From: an uncultured Mollicutes bacterium
Lineage (GTDB): Bacteria; Bacillota_I; Bacilli_A; RFN20; CAG-826
Reading direction: 5' to 3'
Length of the DNA stretch: 11,072 nt
Assembly (NCBI GenBank): GCA_900542595.1
Contig: UQOB01000042.1
Coordinates: forward strand, 1 to 11,072
Both the position numbers and the translations under genes were made by a program. The notes below the pieces were generated by a model. That model was not told the DNA's origin. It worked only from the letters and a program-made list of their open reading frames with translations, and did no database searches. Below are positions 1 through 6,922 of the stretch, piece by piece (position 1 is the first letter of the stretch; the number at the start of each line of letters is the position of its first letter).

Positions 1-38
1 AGTTCTTCGCTCAAGTCTCCCACTACTTTTTTCTCCAT
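1..38 (-). CDS. 5' end of an unidentified gene, running off the window
   Basis: Reading the minus strand from position 38 gives ATG and an open frame of 12 codons (MEKKVVGDLSEE) to the window edge. An AGGAGA ribosome site lies at 45-50 on the minus strand, six bases before the ATG. The gene is divergent from peptidase T, and a plausible minus-strand promoter lies at 88-115. Twelve residues are too few to assign a function. The ribosome site, spacing and promoter together make a real gene start likely. Confidence 0.55.
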   Translation of the reverse strand, partial: MEKKVVGDLSEE

Positions 39-51
39 ATCTTGTCTCCTA

Positions 52-73
52 TATCTATATATTATCTATATAT
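52..73. repeat. Tandem direct repeat, two perfect 11-bp copies
   Basis: TATCTATATAT occurs at 52-62 and again at 63-73 with no mismatch and no spacer. It lies in the untranslated leader of the divergent minus-strand gene, between its candidate -10 box and its ribosome site. It could be a regulator site or simple AT-rich slippage; nothing in the sequence decides between these. Confidence 0.5.
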
Positions 74-87
74 TTTTACTAAAGAAA

Positions 88-115
88 ATCATATGCTCTT
101 TACGAAGTAATTCAA
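88..115 (-). promoter_or_regulatory. Candidate promoter for the divergent minus-strand gene
   Basis: On the minus strand, TTGAAT (110-115) and TATGAT (88-93) are separated by 16 bp. They match the sigma-A consensus at 4 of 6 and 5 of 6 positions. The boxes point toward the gene starting at 38. Confidence 0.4.
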
Positions 116-137
116 GTTAAACACCATCTCATAACAC

Positions 138-166
138 TTGACGAACGACACACTCTCATTTAGATT
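138..166 (+). promoter_or_regulatory. Candidate sigma-A promoter for peptidase T
   Basis: TTGACG (138-143) and TAGATT (161-166) lie 17 bp apart. They match the -35 and -10 consensus at 5 of 6 and 4 of 6 positions. Transcription would start near 173, leaving a leader of only about 15 bases that holds the GGAGGT ribosome site (178-183). The spacing leaves little room for other elements. Confidence 0.45.
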
Positions 167-188
167 AAGGCGGATTTGGAGGTAACTT

Positions 189-1391
189 ATGAACCAAAAT
201 CTCGAACGTTTCATCCGTTATGTCAAGATCGACACTCAGAGCGATGAGAATTCCTTAACCACACCGAGCACGGAAAAACAATATAACTTACTCAATTTAT
301 TAAAAGGGGAATTAAAAGCCTTAGATATCGATAGTGAAATCGATGAACATGGGCGTCTCTATGCAAAAGTTAAGGGGGAAGAAGGTTACCCGACGATTGG
401 GTTGAATAGCCATGTCGATACCGCTAGCGAATTGACAGGGAAAAACGTCAAACCCCAAATCATTGAAAACTATGATGGGGGAACCATCAAACTCAATGAT
501 GAATATTCGATGTCCCCTGACCAATTCCCTATCTTAAAAGACCATATCGGGGATACTTTAGTCGTCACCAGCGGTGACACTCTTTTAGGGGGCGACGATA
601 AAGCCGGGCTCGCTATCATCATGAGCGTCCTCGCTTACTTCCATGATCACCCAGAAATCAAGCACTGCCCGATCGCTATCCTTTTCACGCCGGACGAAGA
701 AATCGGCCGGGGAGCGGAATACTTCGATAAAGATAAATTCGGAGCGGATTTTGCCTATACAATCGATGGTGATCATCCGGAAAATATCGATTTTGAAAAC
801 TTTAACGCTGCTCACGCGAAAGTGGAAATTAAAGGCATCAGCATCCACCCCGGGGAAGCAAAAGGTAAACTCGTCAATGCTATAACAGTTGCCGAAGAAT
901 TCGACCGCGCTTTAGGAAGTGACAAGAGACCCGAAATGACCGAAGGTTATGAAGGTTTCTATCACTTAAATAACATTCAAGGGACCTCCGAAAGCGTCAC
1001 CCTCCACTACATCATTCGAAACCACGATAAATTAGTCTTAGAAGAAATGACCGACCAGATGAAGGAAGATCAAAAGACCCTCTTAGAAAAATATCCGGGT
1101 ATCAAGATCAATCTCGATATCGGTTATGACTACCAAAATATGCGTTTGGTCTTAGATAAGGACCCGAGAGCGATTGAACACGCGAGAAAAACCTATAAGA
1201 AAATGGGTGTCATCCCAGTCAGTAATCCAATCAGAGGCGGGACCGATGGGGCGACTTTCAGTTTCTTAGGTTGCCCCTGCCCGAACTTAGGAACGGGAAG
1301 TTATAACCATCACGGACGTTATGAGTTCTTATCGGTGAAAGATTTCGATTTGATGATCAAGCTTGTCACCGCTTTATTAGAAGTTAAATAA
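189..1391 (+). CDS. pepT: Peptidase T (tripeptide aminopeptidase, M20B)
   Basis: A cytoplasmic dizinc exopeptidase that removes the N-terminal residue from tripeptides, the last stage of peptide use. The M20 metal-site motifs are all present: H75-x-D77 in GLNSHVDTA, D137 in LLGGDDKAG, the general-base pair E170-E171 in FTPDEEIGRG, D193 in TIDGDH, and H375 near the end in YNHHGRYE. By my recollection these correspond to the E. coli PepT residues H78, D80, D140, E173/E174, D196 and H379, with almost constant offset. The lid/dimerisation domain lies roughly between residues 205 and 315 (SIHPGEAKGK near its start). Length (400 residues) is close to the family norm. The ATG at 189 has GGAGGT at 178-183 and a candidate promoter just upstream. 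No convincing terminator follows, so some read-through into the next gene is likely. Confidence 0.95.
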   Translation: MNQNLERFIRYVKIDTQSDENSLTTPSTEKQYNLLNLLKGELKALDIDSEIDEHGRLYAKVKGEEGYPTIGLNSHVDTASELTGKNVKPQIIENYDGGTIKLNDEYSMSPDQFPILKDHIGDTLVVTSGDTLLGGDDKAGLAIIMSVLAYFHDHPEIKHCPIAILFTPDEEIGRGAEYFDKDKFGADFAYTIDGDHPENIDFENFNAAHAKVEIKGISIHPGEAKGKLVNAITVAEEFDRALGSDKRPEMTEGYEGFYHLNNIQGTSESVTLHYIIRNHDKLVLEEMTDQMKEDQKTLLEKYPGIKINLDIGYDYQNMRLVLDKDPRAIEHARKTYKKMGVIPVSNPIRGGTDGATFSFLGCPCPNLGTGSYNHHGRYEFLSVKDFDLMIKLVTALLEVK

Positions 1392-1419
1392 ACCGGCAAA
1401 ACCCCCATTAAATTTTTAA

Positions 1420-1436
1420 AAATGAAATTTTCATTT
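1420..1436. repeat. 17-bp palindrome between pepT and the next gene
   Basis: AAATGAAATTTTCATTT has 8-bp arms around a single central base, with no loop. It is therefore better suited to binding a dimeric protein than to acting as an RNA terminator. It lies in an AT-rich gap 45 bases before the next start codon, where the only promoter-like hexamers are weak (TATAAC at 1446-1451). A regulator site is possible but unproven. Confidence 0.3.
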
Positions 1437-1480
1437 ACTTTTTCTTATAACCTTTATTAAATAAGGATGGAGGAAATAAT

Positions 1481-2092
1481 ATGAAATTTCTCAAGAAAAT
1501 TATTTTCGGTTCCTTGATTATCGCTATTGGGGTCATCAGCATCCTTTTGATGTACGGGAACTTCTTAACCATAAGCACCTGGCTTATCAAACCGACCGCT
1601 GGTCTTTTAGGTGTGCTCCCGGCCGCCAACGGGGAAATCGTCATCGATCAAGGGGGGATGGTCATTAAAGATAGCCAAACCTTCTTTGATATCCTAAACC
1701 AAGATACCATGGGTTATATCGAATATTTCGGGAAAGATAACTTCATGGGCATGCAAGGTTTAACCTCAATTTGGACGATGATTACCATCATTATCGGTTG
1801 TCTTACCATCTTAGCCGGCGTCATGTATTTCCTCTTCGGCGGGGTAAAGTTCATCAGTTCGATTGGCGCAGCGACATTAAAGTTGAACGCCTTCACTTGG
1901 TTCGTCCAAGGGGCTTTCGCGGTCGCCACTGCTTTAACCCGGTGGGGACAATATGATTTCACTGACCGCTACACAACGATATCTTACGGCGGCATCACTT
2001 TCCTTGTTTTAGCTGTTATCCTTGCAATTCTCAGTTTAATTTTTAGAAAAGCGATTAAAAACGTCGGCAAAAAACGGGGAGTTGTCCGTTAA
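1481..2092 (+). CDS. Unrecognised integral membrane protein (about four helices)
   Basis: I do not recognise the family. The 203-residue protein has a basic start (MKFLKK) and a first hydrophobic segment at about residues 6-27. A mostly polar stretch follows (about 45-95, containing ANGEIVIDQGG and YIEYFGKDNF) that would lie outside the cell. Further hydrophobic segments lie at about 97-120, 124-150 and 170-188, and the C-terminus is strongly basic (KKRGVVR). The positive ends suggest both termini are cytoplasmic. A GGAGGA ribosome site at 1469-1474 sets the ATG. The gene follows pepT by 89 bases and is closed by its own terminator, so it may be the last gene of a pepT transcript. No enzyme motif is visible. 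Codon style matches its neighbours, so it is probably resident. Confidence 0.8.
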   Translation: MKFLKKIIFGSLIIAIGVISILLMYGNFLTISTWLIKPTAGLLGVLPAANGEIVIDQGGMVIKDSQTFFDILNQDTMGYIEYFGKDNFMGMQGLTSIWTMITIIIGCLTILAGVMYFLFGGVKFISSIGAATLKLNAFTWFVQGAFAVATALTRWGQYDFTDRYTTISYGGITFLVLAVILAILSLIFRKAIKNVGKKRGVVR

Positions 2093-2101
2093 TTAATTTA
2101 T

Positions 2102-2145
2102 AAACCACCTCTCTTTTAACTTTTTCCTGGGGTGGTTTTTCTTTT
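2102..2145 (+). terminator. Intrinsic terminator after the 1481-2092 gene
   Basis: AAACCACC (2102-2109) pairs perfectly with GGTGGTTT (2131-2138) across a 21-base pyrimidine-rich loop. The T-rich run TTTTTCTTTT (2136-2145) follows at once. It begins ten bases after the stop codon. Confidence 0.8.
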
Positions 2146-2158
2146 CAAAGTTAAAACA

Positions 2159-2167
2159 TGCTATAAT
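2159..2167 (+). promoter_or_regulatory. Extended -10 promoter for the 2191-2847 gene
   Basis: TGCTATAAT combines a perfect TATAAT (2162-2167) with an upstream TG at 2159-2160, the extended -10 pattern that needs little or no -35 box. No good -35 is present at the expected distance. A start near 2174 gives a short leader with the GGAGGT ribosome site at 2180-2185. It lies just past the preceding terminator, so this gene appears to be its own unit. Confidence 0.6.
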
Positions 2168-2190
2168 GAGTTATCAATTGGAGGTCCGTT

Positions 2191-2847
2191 ATGGATAAAT
2201 TCTCGAAACGGTTAGTCGTCAGTGTTTTCGGCGTAACCCTGGTTATTCTCACCTTTTTAATGTTCCTAGGAGAAATCTTTAACCTTAGTATTGGAGTGCC
2301 TGATCCATCCATTATTAACTACTACACAGCTTTAAGTAACATCTCCGGTCTCGGATTCTTCGGGGTATCGGCATCCCTTGGGATGATAGGCTTTACAGGA
2401 CTCTTCGTCCTCTTACTCCTTATCTATATTTGTTTGGCTCTGGTAGCTTACATCATGTATGCCTTATTTAATATTAAGGTTATCAATAAACTCATCCCCT
2501 CCTCCTTCTTAGTAATTGGGATCGGGCATTTCGTTGTTGGCGTCTTGTCCCTCATTGTTCCCATTCTTCTTCAAAACGCCACAAGTGGGGCAGGAGTTGG
2601 ACTTTTCTCGATTGGAAGCATCTTCTTCTTAATCACCGGGATTTTAATCGTCTTGATTTGGTACTTCATGCGGAAATACATCGATCTGAGCGTGAAGGAA
2701 GGTTCCCTCCTTTTAAGCCTCAAAAACCATAAACCTCTCATCGTGATCGGTGAAAAAGAAAACGTTCATAAGGAAACCGATAAAGAAAACGAAGAAGAAA
2801 TCAAAGTCGTTAAAGAAACAAAACTAAATGACGATGAAATCGAATAA
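2191..2847 (+). CDS. Unrecognised four-helix membrane protein with a charged C-terminal tail
   Basis: I do not recognise the family. The 218-residue protein has hydrophobic segments at about residues 9-28, 66-96, 101-127 and 136-160. A soluble tail (about 165-218) follows that becomes very rich in Glu and Lys (KENEEEIKVVKE). The first loop (about 29-60) is polar and probably external. The gene has its own extended -10 promoter, a GGAGGT ribosome site and a terminator, so it is likely monocistronic. The stop TAA at 2845-2847 sits inside the acidic tail. The same frame continues open for 14 more codons of the same style (EVTEEVVDELVIKE) to TAG at 2890-2892, so the tail may be longer in relatives. 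A membrane scaffold or accessory role is only a guess. Confidence 0.8.
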   Translation: MDKFSKRLVVSVFGVTLVILTFLMFLGEIFNLSIGVPDPSIINYYTALSNISGLGFFGVSASLGMIGFTGLFVLLLLIYICLALVAYIMYALFNIKVINKLIPSSFLVIGIGHFVVGVLSLIVPILLQNATSGAGVGLFSIGSIFFLITGILIVLIWYFMRKYIDLSVKEGSLLLSLKNHKPLIVIGEKENVHKETDKENEEEIKVVKETKLNDDEIE

Positions 2848-2914
2848 GAAGTGACGGAAGAAGTCGTCGACGAATTAGTTATCAAAGAATAGTTGTTTAA
2901 TTTTCCTTTCTTTG

Positions 2915-2957
2915 GAAAAGCCACCGCTTGAACCTCCTTAGCTGGTGGCTTTTCTTT
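2915..2957 (+). terminator. Intrinsic terminator upstream of the ABC exporter
   Basis: GAAAAGCCACC (2915-2925) pairs perfectly with GGTGGCTTTTC (2944-2954). The inner GCT/AGC bases can extend the stem with one bulge, and TTT follows. It ends the 2191-2847 unit and lies 22 bases before the -10 box of the next gene. The CCACC/GGTGG stem core is shared with the terminator at 2102-2145. Confidence 0.8.
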
Positions 2958-2978
2958 ATGTCCCTCTCAATTTTTCAG

Positions 2979-2984
2979 TATAAT
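2979..2984 (+). promoter_or_regulatory. Perfect -10 box placed for a near-leaderless ABC exporter mRNA
   Basis: TATAAT at 2979-2984 ends 13 bases before the ATG at 2998, so transcription would be expected to begin around 2990-2992. That leaves only about six to eight bases before the start codon. No GGAGG-like ribosome site lies between the box and the ATG (only AAAGAA). The -35 region is poor. Confidence 0.5.
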
Positions 2985-2997
2985 CTATTGTAAAGAA

Positions 2998-5682
2998 ATG
3001 AAAGACCACCATTATTTAATTGAAATTAAGCACTTATATAAGTCTTACCCGGAAGGAAAAGGGCGTTTAGAAATCTTAAATAATTTAAACCTTTCTTTTA
3101 CTTCCCATGGTTTATGTTCTCTCCTTGGTAACTCCGGCAGCGGCAAAACAACTTTACTGAACGTTTTGTCCACGCTCGACAGCGATTTTCAAGGTGAGTA
3201 TCTATATAAAGGATGTGACGTAACAAAATTTACTTCTAAAGAAAAAGATAATTTTCGAAATAAAGAAATCGGTTTTATCTTTCAAGAAAGCCATCTTTTA
3301 GAAGAATTTACGATCGAAGAAAATATCCTCCTTGTCGCTAGAAATAACGATCAAACCCAACTTAAAGAAAAAGTAAAAAGCTTATTAGAACAAGTCCATC
3401 TTACCGGTATCGAAAAGAAAAAAGCCAAAGATTTATCGGGTGGAGAAAAACAAAGAATTAGTATCGTAAGAGCTTTAATCAATGACCCGGAAGTCCTTAT
3501 CGCGGATGAACCGACTGGTTCCTTGGATAACGAAAACGGGAAAGAAGTGATGGAGATTCTTAAAAATATCTCCCAAACGAAGCTGGTGATTGTCGTCACC
3601 CATAACCAAGATTTAGCGGAAAGTTATTCTGACCGCATCTTAAAGATTAAAGATGGGAAGATCCATGAAGAATTTAATCATTTAAAAGAAGAAAAGACTG
3701 ATGACAACGAAAGAAAAGAAGATGATAAGACCTTCTTTTTCTCTTTAAAAAAGCTCCTTCATCTTTCCACTTCTTTCCTCTCTTCGAAAAAAGCGAAGAC
3801 CGCTTTAGTCAGCTCCGGTAGCGCTATATCAATCCTCGGTCTCGGTTTAGTTTTATCAGCTTCTTTCGGTTTTAAAGGTTATAGGCATAGCCTCGAAGGC
3901 AAGATTCTCAGCCAAATCCCTTTAACGATTGAAAAGGTCGCGATGCAGAACTTCCAACTCAATTTCTTCTTCAATAGTAACTACGTGCAAGATGATGATA
4001 AATTGACAGTCTCTACATCAATCAATGACTTCTACCACTTAAACACCATCAATGAAGAATTCACTAATTTCATCAATAACATGGATAGCTCGCTATTTAA
4101 AGAGAAACAAGTGACGCAATCTTTTGATTTTAGGCTTTTAACCACCAATAGTTCCGGAATGGTGGTGACTTATACCCAGTCCCCTGCTACCTATTTAAAC
4201 ACGATATTCTCAGAAAATACCTATTTAAAACAAATGGTAGGGAATAAGGAATATACCTTAGAAAGCTATGACCTTATTGCGGGCTCTTACCCCACAAAAA
4301 GCACGGACCTCGTCCTCGTTTTAGCGGAAGATAACGCGGTGAGCAGTGAACTTTTGACTTCTTTAGGCTTGGATGCTTTCACGGAAGATGGTAACGCAAC
4401 TTATCTCGATTACGAAGAAGTCCTCAATAAACGGTGGTCCTTAGTTAAAAATGACGATTATTACGTCGATATCACCGACTATAAACACCCGATCGAAGAA
4501 AGCGCGATCTATCTGAAACGTGACTATGATTTAAGGAGAGATAACCTCTCTTTATTAGATATCGAAAGCCTCGATTTCAATATCGATAAAACGATGAGAG
4601 AAGGCTTTGAAAAGTTCTTGCCTTATGTCGATATCCCCCGCGGGGTAACCATAAACCTCGATGAAGTCGATTTTAATAATGAAGATGAAGTCCGGCATCT
4701 ATTTTTATCACTTTTTCAGACGAGAGAACACCAAGTTTACCGGACCATCAACGATGAAGAAAAGAAAGAATATCTTGCTAGCAATAAAGGCCAAAAAGTC
4801 AGAATATCCGGAATTTTAAAAGTTAAAAAAGATGCTTTCCTTCCTCAACTTCCAGGGGGCATCTATTACCTACCATCTTTCTTAAGCTTAGTAAAAGATG
4901 AAAACTCCCCTACACCTATTGATATAAATAAAAACGGGATTATTGACCCAGAGGAAGATAAGAGATCCAACATCAGTAAGAGCTATGAAAATAACCTCTT
5001 CTTAACCTATGACGGAAATATCCACCTGCACACCAGGACCATCTTAAATGAATCAATCTATGATGACGATATTCAGACTTATTTAAATAATCGGCAAGCC
5101 TTCGGGGTGGAAACGGGAATTACTGGTTTCTATCTCTATCCCAAGGATTTTGCAAGCAAAGAACAAATTCTTAATTTGATTGATCAATATAACCTTGAAC
5201 ACCAAACGGATATCTTGCCCACCGATTTGACTGAGACTATTTTCTCGAATGTGGAGATGCTCCTCGACATCATCATGCCGGTTTTAATTGTTTTAAGTTC
5301 CGTATCAATCGTGGTCGCGATGATTTTAACTTCTTCAATCCTTTATTCGAATGTCCTCGAAAGAACGAAAGAAATCGGGCTTTTCAGGGCCCTAGGAGCG
5401 AGTAAAAAGGATGTCGGACGGGTCTTCCGCTCAATGAGCCTCTTTATCGGGCTTTTCTCAGGACTTATCGGGATTGGTTTAACTTATATCGGGGAAATAG
5501 TCATCAACGCGGTGTTAAGCTCATTAATGCCTAATTACCAGATATCATCCTTGTTCTCACTTCCTGTTTGGCTGGCTTTTGTCCTCCTCGCTTTCGCGTT
5601 AATCCTTTCTTACCTTGCCTCTTTAATCCCCTCTTATATCGCTTCTAAAAAAGACCCGATCGTCGCTTTAAAAGAAGAATAG
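2998..5682 (+). CDS. One-piece ABC exporter: ATPase fused to MacB/FtsX-type permease
   Basis: The ATPase domain comes first: Walker A GNSGSGKT (44-51), Q-loop Q96 in FQES, signature LSGGEKQR (146-153), Walker B with catalytic E171 in LIADEPTGSLD, and switch H202 in THN. After a charged linker comes TM1 (about 268-293). An extracellular domain of about 460 residues follows, then TM2 (756-782), ERTKEIGLFRALGAS (788-802, the FtsX-superfamily cytoplasmic motif), TM3 (about 813-838), TM4 (about 858-885) and the usual ending DPIVALKEE. This is MacB topology. By family knowledge such proteins work as dimers that transmit force across the membrane (export of peptides or lipoproteins, antibiotic sensing or cell-wall hydrolase control); the cargo here is unknown. 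At 894 residues it exceeds MacB (about 650) because of the large outer domain, which contains an EF-hand loop at 642-653. The ATG lacks a ribosome site. Confidence 0.92.
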   Translation: MKDHHYLIEIKHLYKSYPEGKGRLEILNNLNLSFTSHGLCSLLGNSGSGKTTLLNVLSTLDSDFQGEYLYKGCDVTKFTSKEKDNFRNKEIGFIFQESHLLEEFTIEENILLVARNNDQTQLKEKVKSLLEQVHLTGIEKKKAKDLSGGEKQRISIVRALINDPEVLIADEPTGSLDNENGKEVMEILKNISQTKLVIVVTHNQDLAESYSDRILKIKDGKIHEEFNHLKEEKTDDNERKEDDKTFFFSLKKLLHLSTSFLSSKKAKTALVSSGSAISILGLGLVLSASFGFKGYRHSLEGKILSQIPLTIEKVAMQNFQLNFFFNSNYVQDDDKLTVSTSINDFYHLNTINEEFTNFINNMDSSLFKEKQVTQSFDFRLLTTNSSGMVVTYTQSPATYLNTIFSENTYLKQMVGNKEYTLESYDLIAGSYPTKSTDLVLVLAEDNAVSSELLTSLGLDAFTEDGNATYLDYEEVLNKRWSLVKNDDYYVDITDYKHPIEESAIYLKRDYDLRRDNLSLLDIESLDFNIDKTMREGFEKFLPYVDIPRGVTINLDEVDFNNEDEVRHLFLSLFQTREHQVYRTINDEEKKEYLASNKGQKVRISGILKVKKDAFLPQLPGGIYYLPSFLSLVKDENSPTPIDINKNGIIDPEEDKRSNISKSYENNLFLTYDGNIHLHTRTILNESIYDDDIQTYLNNRQAFGVETGITGFYLYPKDFASKEQILNLIDQYNLEHQTDILPTDLTETIFSNVEMLLDIIMPVLIVLSSVSIVVAMILTSSILYSNVLERTKEIGLFRALGASKKDVGRVFRSMSLFIGLFSGLIGIGLTYIGEIVINAVLSSLMPNYQISSLFSLPVWLAFVLLAFALILSYLASLIPSYIASKKDPIVALKEE
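4921..4956 (+). other. EF-hand calcium-binding loop within the exporter's extracellular domain
   Basis: Residues 642-653 read DINKNGIIDPEE. This satisfies the 12-position EF-hand loop: acidic or amide side chains at positions 1, 3, 5 and 9, Gly at 6, Ile at 8 and Glu at 12. It lies between TM1 and TM2, so it should face the outside, where calcium is plentiful. The helices usually flanking a canonical EF hand are not obvious, so it may be a dockerin-like or isolated loop. Confidence 0.6.
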
Positions 5683-5736
5683 TTTTCTTTTGTAGCCTTT
5701 AAATTTAAAAATTGTTAAGAATTAGAATGCTAAGTT

Positions 5737-5769
5737 AAAAACCATATGTTAAAGTCAATTATGGTTTTT
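5737..5769. terminator. Hairpin terminator after the ABC exporter
   Basis: AAAAACCATA (5737-5746) pairs perfectly with TATGGTTTTT (5760-5769) around a 13-base loop. The T run forms the 3' arm of the stem, and the A run opposite it would serve as a T run on the other strand, so it could act in both directions. It lies 54 bases after the exporter's stop and 38 bases before the next start codon. Confidence 0.6.
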
Positions 5770-5807
5770 CACATACATAACGTAGTGAAGCGCAAAGGAG
5801 GACCTAT

Positions 5808-6035
5808 ATGAAAAAGAAAGTTTTAGCTGTTCTGTCCTTAGCCTTAGTTTCCATGAGTTTAACCTCATGCGATTTAACTGCGCAGATGAAACAGAGTTCA
5901 AAACCGAATTTTTCAAACTTCTGCATTTATTTAAGGCAAAGAGCACTCTATCGGATTATTTTGACCTTAACAGACGTTACTTCAAAACGACCGATACCGT
6001 ATTGTTCCAAGACGGTAAAGTCAAGTTTGATATAA
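5808..6035 (+). pseudogene. Severed lipoprotein gene: only the signal peptide remains
   Basis: A strong AAAGGAGGA ribosome site (5794-5802) precedes an ATG. The ATG opens a classic lipoprotein leader: MKKK, a hydrophobic core (LAVLSLALVSMSL), then the lipobox LTSC with the lipidation cysteine at residue 21 (codon 5868-5870). Very soon afterwards the DNA becomes the coding sequence of a restriction endonuclease read in another frame. Residues from about 25 onward (MKQSSKPNFSNF and so on, to TAG ending at 6035) are therefore out-of-frame filler rather than lipoprotein. The mature domain is absent from the window. The join lies somewhere around 5871-5885. If translated as written, it would give a 75-residue lipid-anchored nonsense peptide. 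What the original lipoprotein did cannot be told. Confidence 0.75.
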
Positions 6036-6922
6036 TCCCGAATTGTTTCTTCAAAATTGCCGAAGAAAGCCTTACAGCTTTAGCATATACTTCAGATGAC
6101 AATCTGATGAAAAACACCTCGTTGGAATCGATTGTCGGGACGAAGATAACCGAAAATCAGATATTTGCCAAGGTTGAAGAAATATATGGTGTTCAAGTTC
6201 GTAATTTGTATGACGTACAGGCTTTTGTCGATAGAGAACGCTATGAACGATTCAATGCGATGATTGACCGTAAATTCACGGACGAAAATATTATCTCCCT
6301 CATGTCCGCATTTGAAAATAGGCGTGATAGCGATATTCAGGCTATGGTAACGAACAACGCGGATGTCCCTACTATTTTTGAATACGTGCTGGCTATCGCT
6401 TGGTATAAGATTTCCGGAAGGCAAGGCAGAATTCTTGACTATATGAACTTATCGCTTGATGCGGATCTGCTGCCTGTAACCCATGCCGCGGGCGGACATG
6501 AAGACATTACCTATAAATACGAAGCGACGGAAGACTATCCTGCACATACCCTTCTTCTGGAAGCAACACTTGCAAGCAGTACAAATCAACGCCGTATGGA
6601 GATGGAGCCCGTTTCGAGACATTTAGGAGACTACCTCTTATCCCACGCCGACGAGCAGGCATATTGCCTATTCGCAACGACGTATCTTCACGTTAATGTG
6701 GTTTCTGATTTCAGAATGAGGAAGAATAATCCCTATTACTCAACCGATGGCACACGTTTCGTTGAAGGTATGAAAATTATACCTTTGCAGACAAGCGAGA
6801 TAAAAACCATAATCGAGAAGGGATTGACCTATAAAAATATTTTCTTGCTCTTTGGAGATGCGTTTTTATCAGCTACTGCTCCTAACGAGTGGTATAGAAA
6901 AGAGATTGTAGAAAGATTATAA
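5867..6922 (+). CDS. AlwI-family type IIS restriction endonuclease, N-terminal half missing
   Basis: I assign the AlwI family (relatives include the nicking enzyme N.BspD6I) from YFDLNRRYFKTTD near the start and the catalytic block GGHEDITYKYE...LEATLAS...MEMEPVSRHL. The presumed PD-(D/E)xK-like residues are E172 (PTIFEYVLA), D213, E232, E245 and H252. Their spacing E232-13-E245-7-H252 equals what I remember for N.BspD6I (469, 482, 489). Family members usually have about 500-600 residues, with the GGATC/GAGTC-recognising domain in the first half. This copy has 351 and begins inside the protein, so the recognition half is lost. The ATG at 5867 overlaps the lipobox cysteine codon and has no ribosome site, so it is an accident of the join rather than the native start. 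No companion methyltransferase is in view. It is probably inactive or not translated. The stop abuts the next gene. Confidence 0.75.
   Translation: MRFNCADETEFKTEFFKLLHLFKAKSTLSDYFDLNRRYFKTTDTVLFQDGKVKFDIIPNCFFKIAEESLTALAYTSDDNLMKNTSLESIVGTKITENQIFAKVEEIYGVQVRNLYDVQAFVDRERYERFNAMIDRKFTDENIISLMSAFENRRDSDIQAMVTNNADVPTIFEYVLAIAWYKISGRQGRILDYMNLSLDADLLPVTHAAGGHEDITYKYEATEDYPAHTLLLEATLASSTNQRRMEMEPVSRHLGDYLLSHADEQAYCLFATTYLHVNVVSDFRMRKNNPYYSTDGTRFVEGMKIIPLQTSEIKTIIEKGLTYKNIFLLFGDAFLSATAPNEWYRKEIVERL

Noticed and set aside
585..848. Minus-strand and alternate-frame open stretches inside peptidase T
   Set aside because: They are shadows of a fully motif-supported gene and lack ribosome sites.
1392..1480. 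Terminator after peptidase T
   Set aside because: The only inverted repeat (1420-1436) has no loop and no following T run that would make an RNA terminator; it is listed as a DNA palindrome instead.
5755..5946. Minus-strand frame of 63 codons over the lipoprotein leader
   Set aside because: It has no domain-like sequence, and it crosses both the terminator hairpin and the lipoprotein/endonuclease junction, so it cannot be an old gene.
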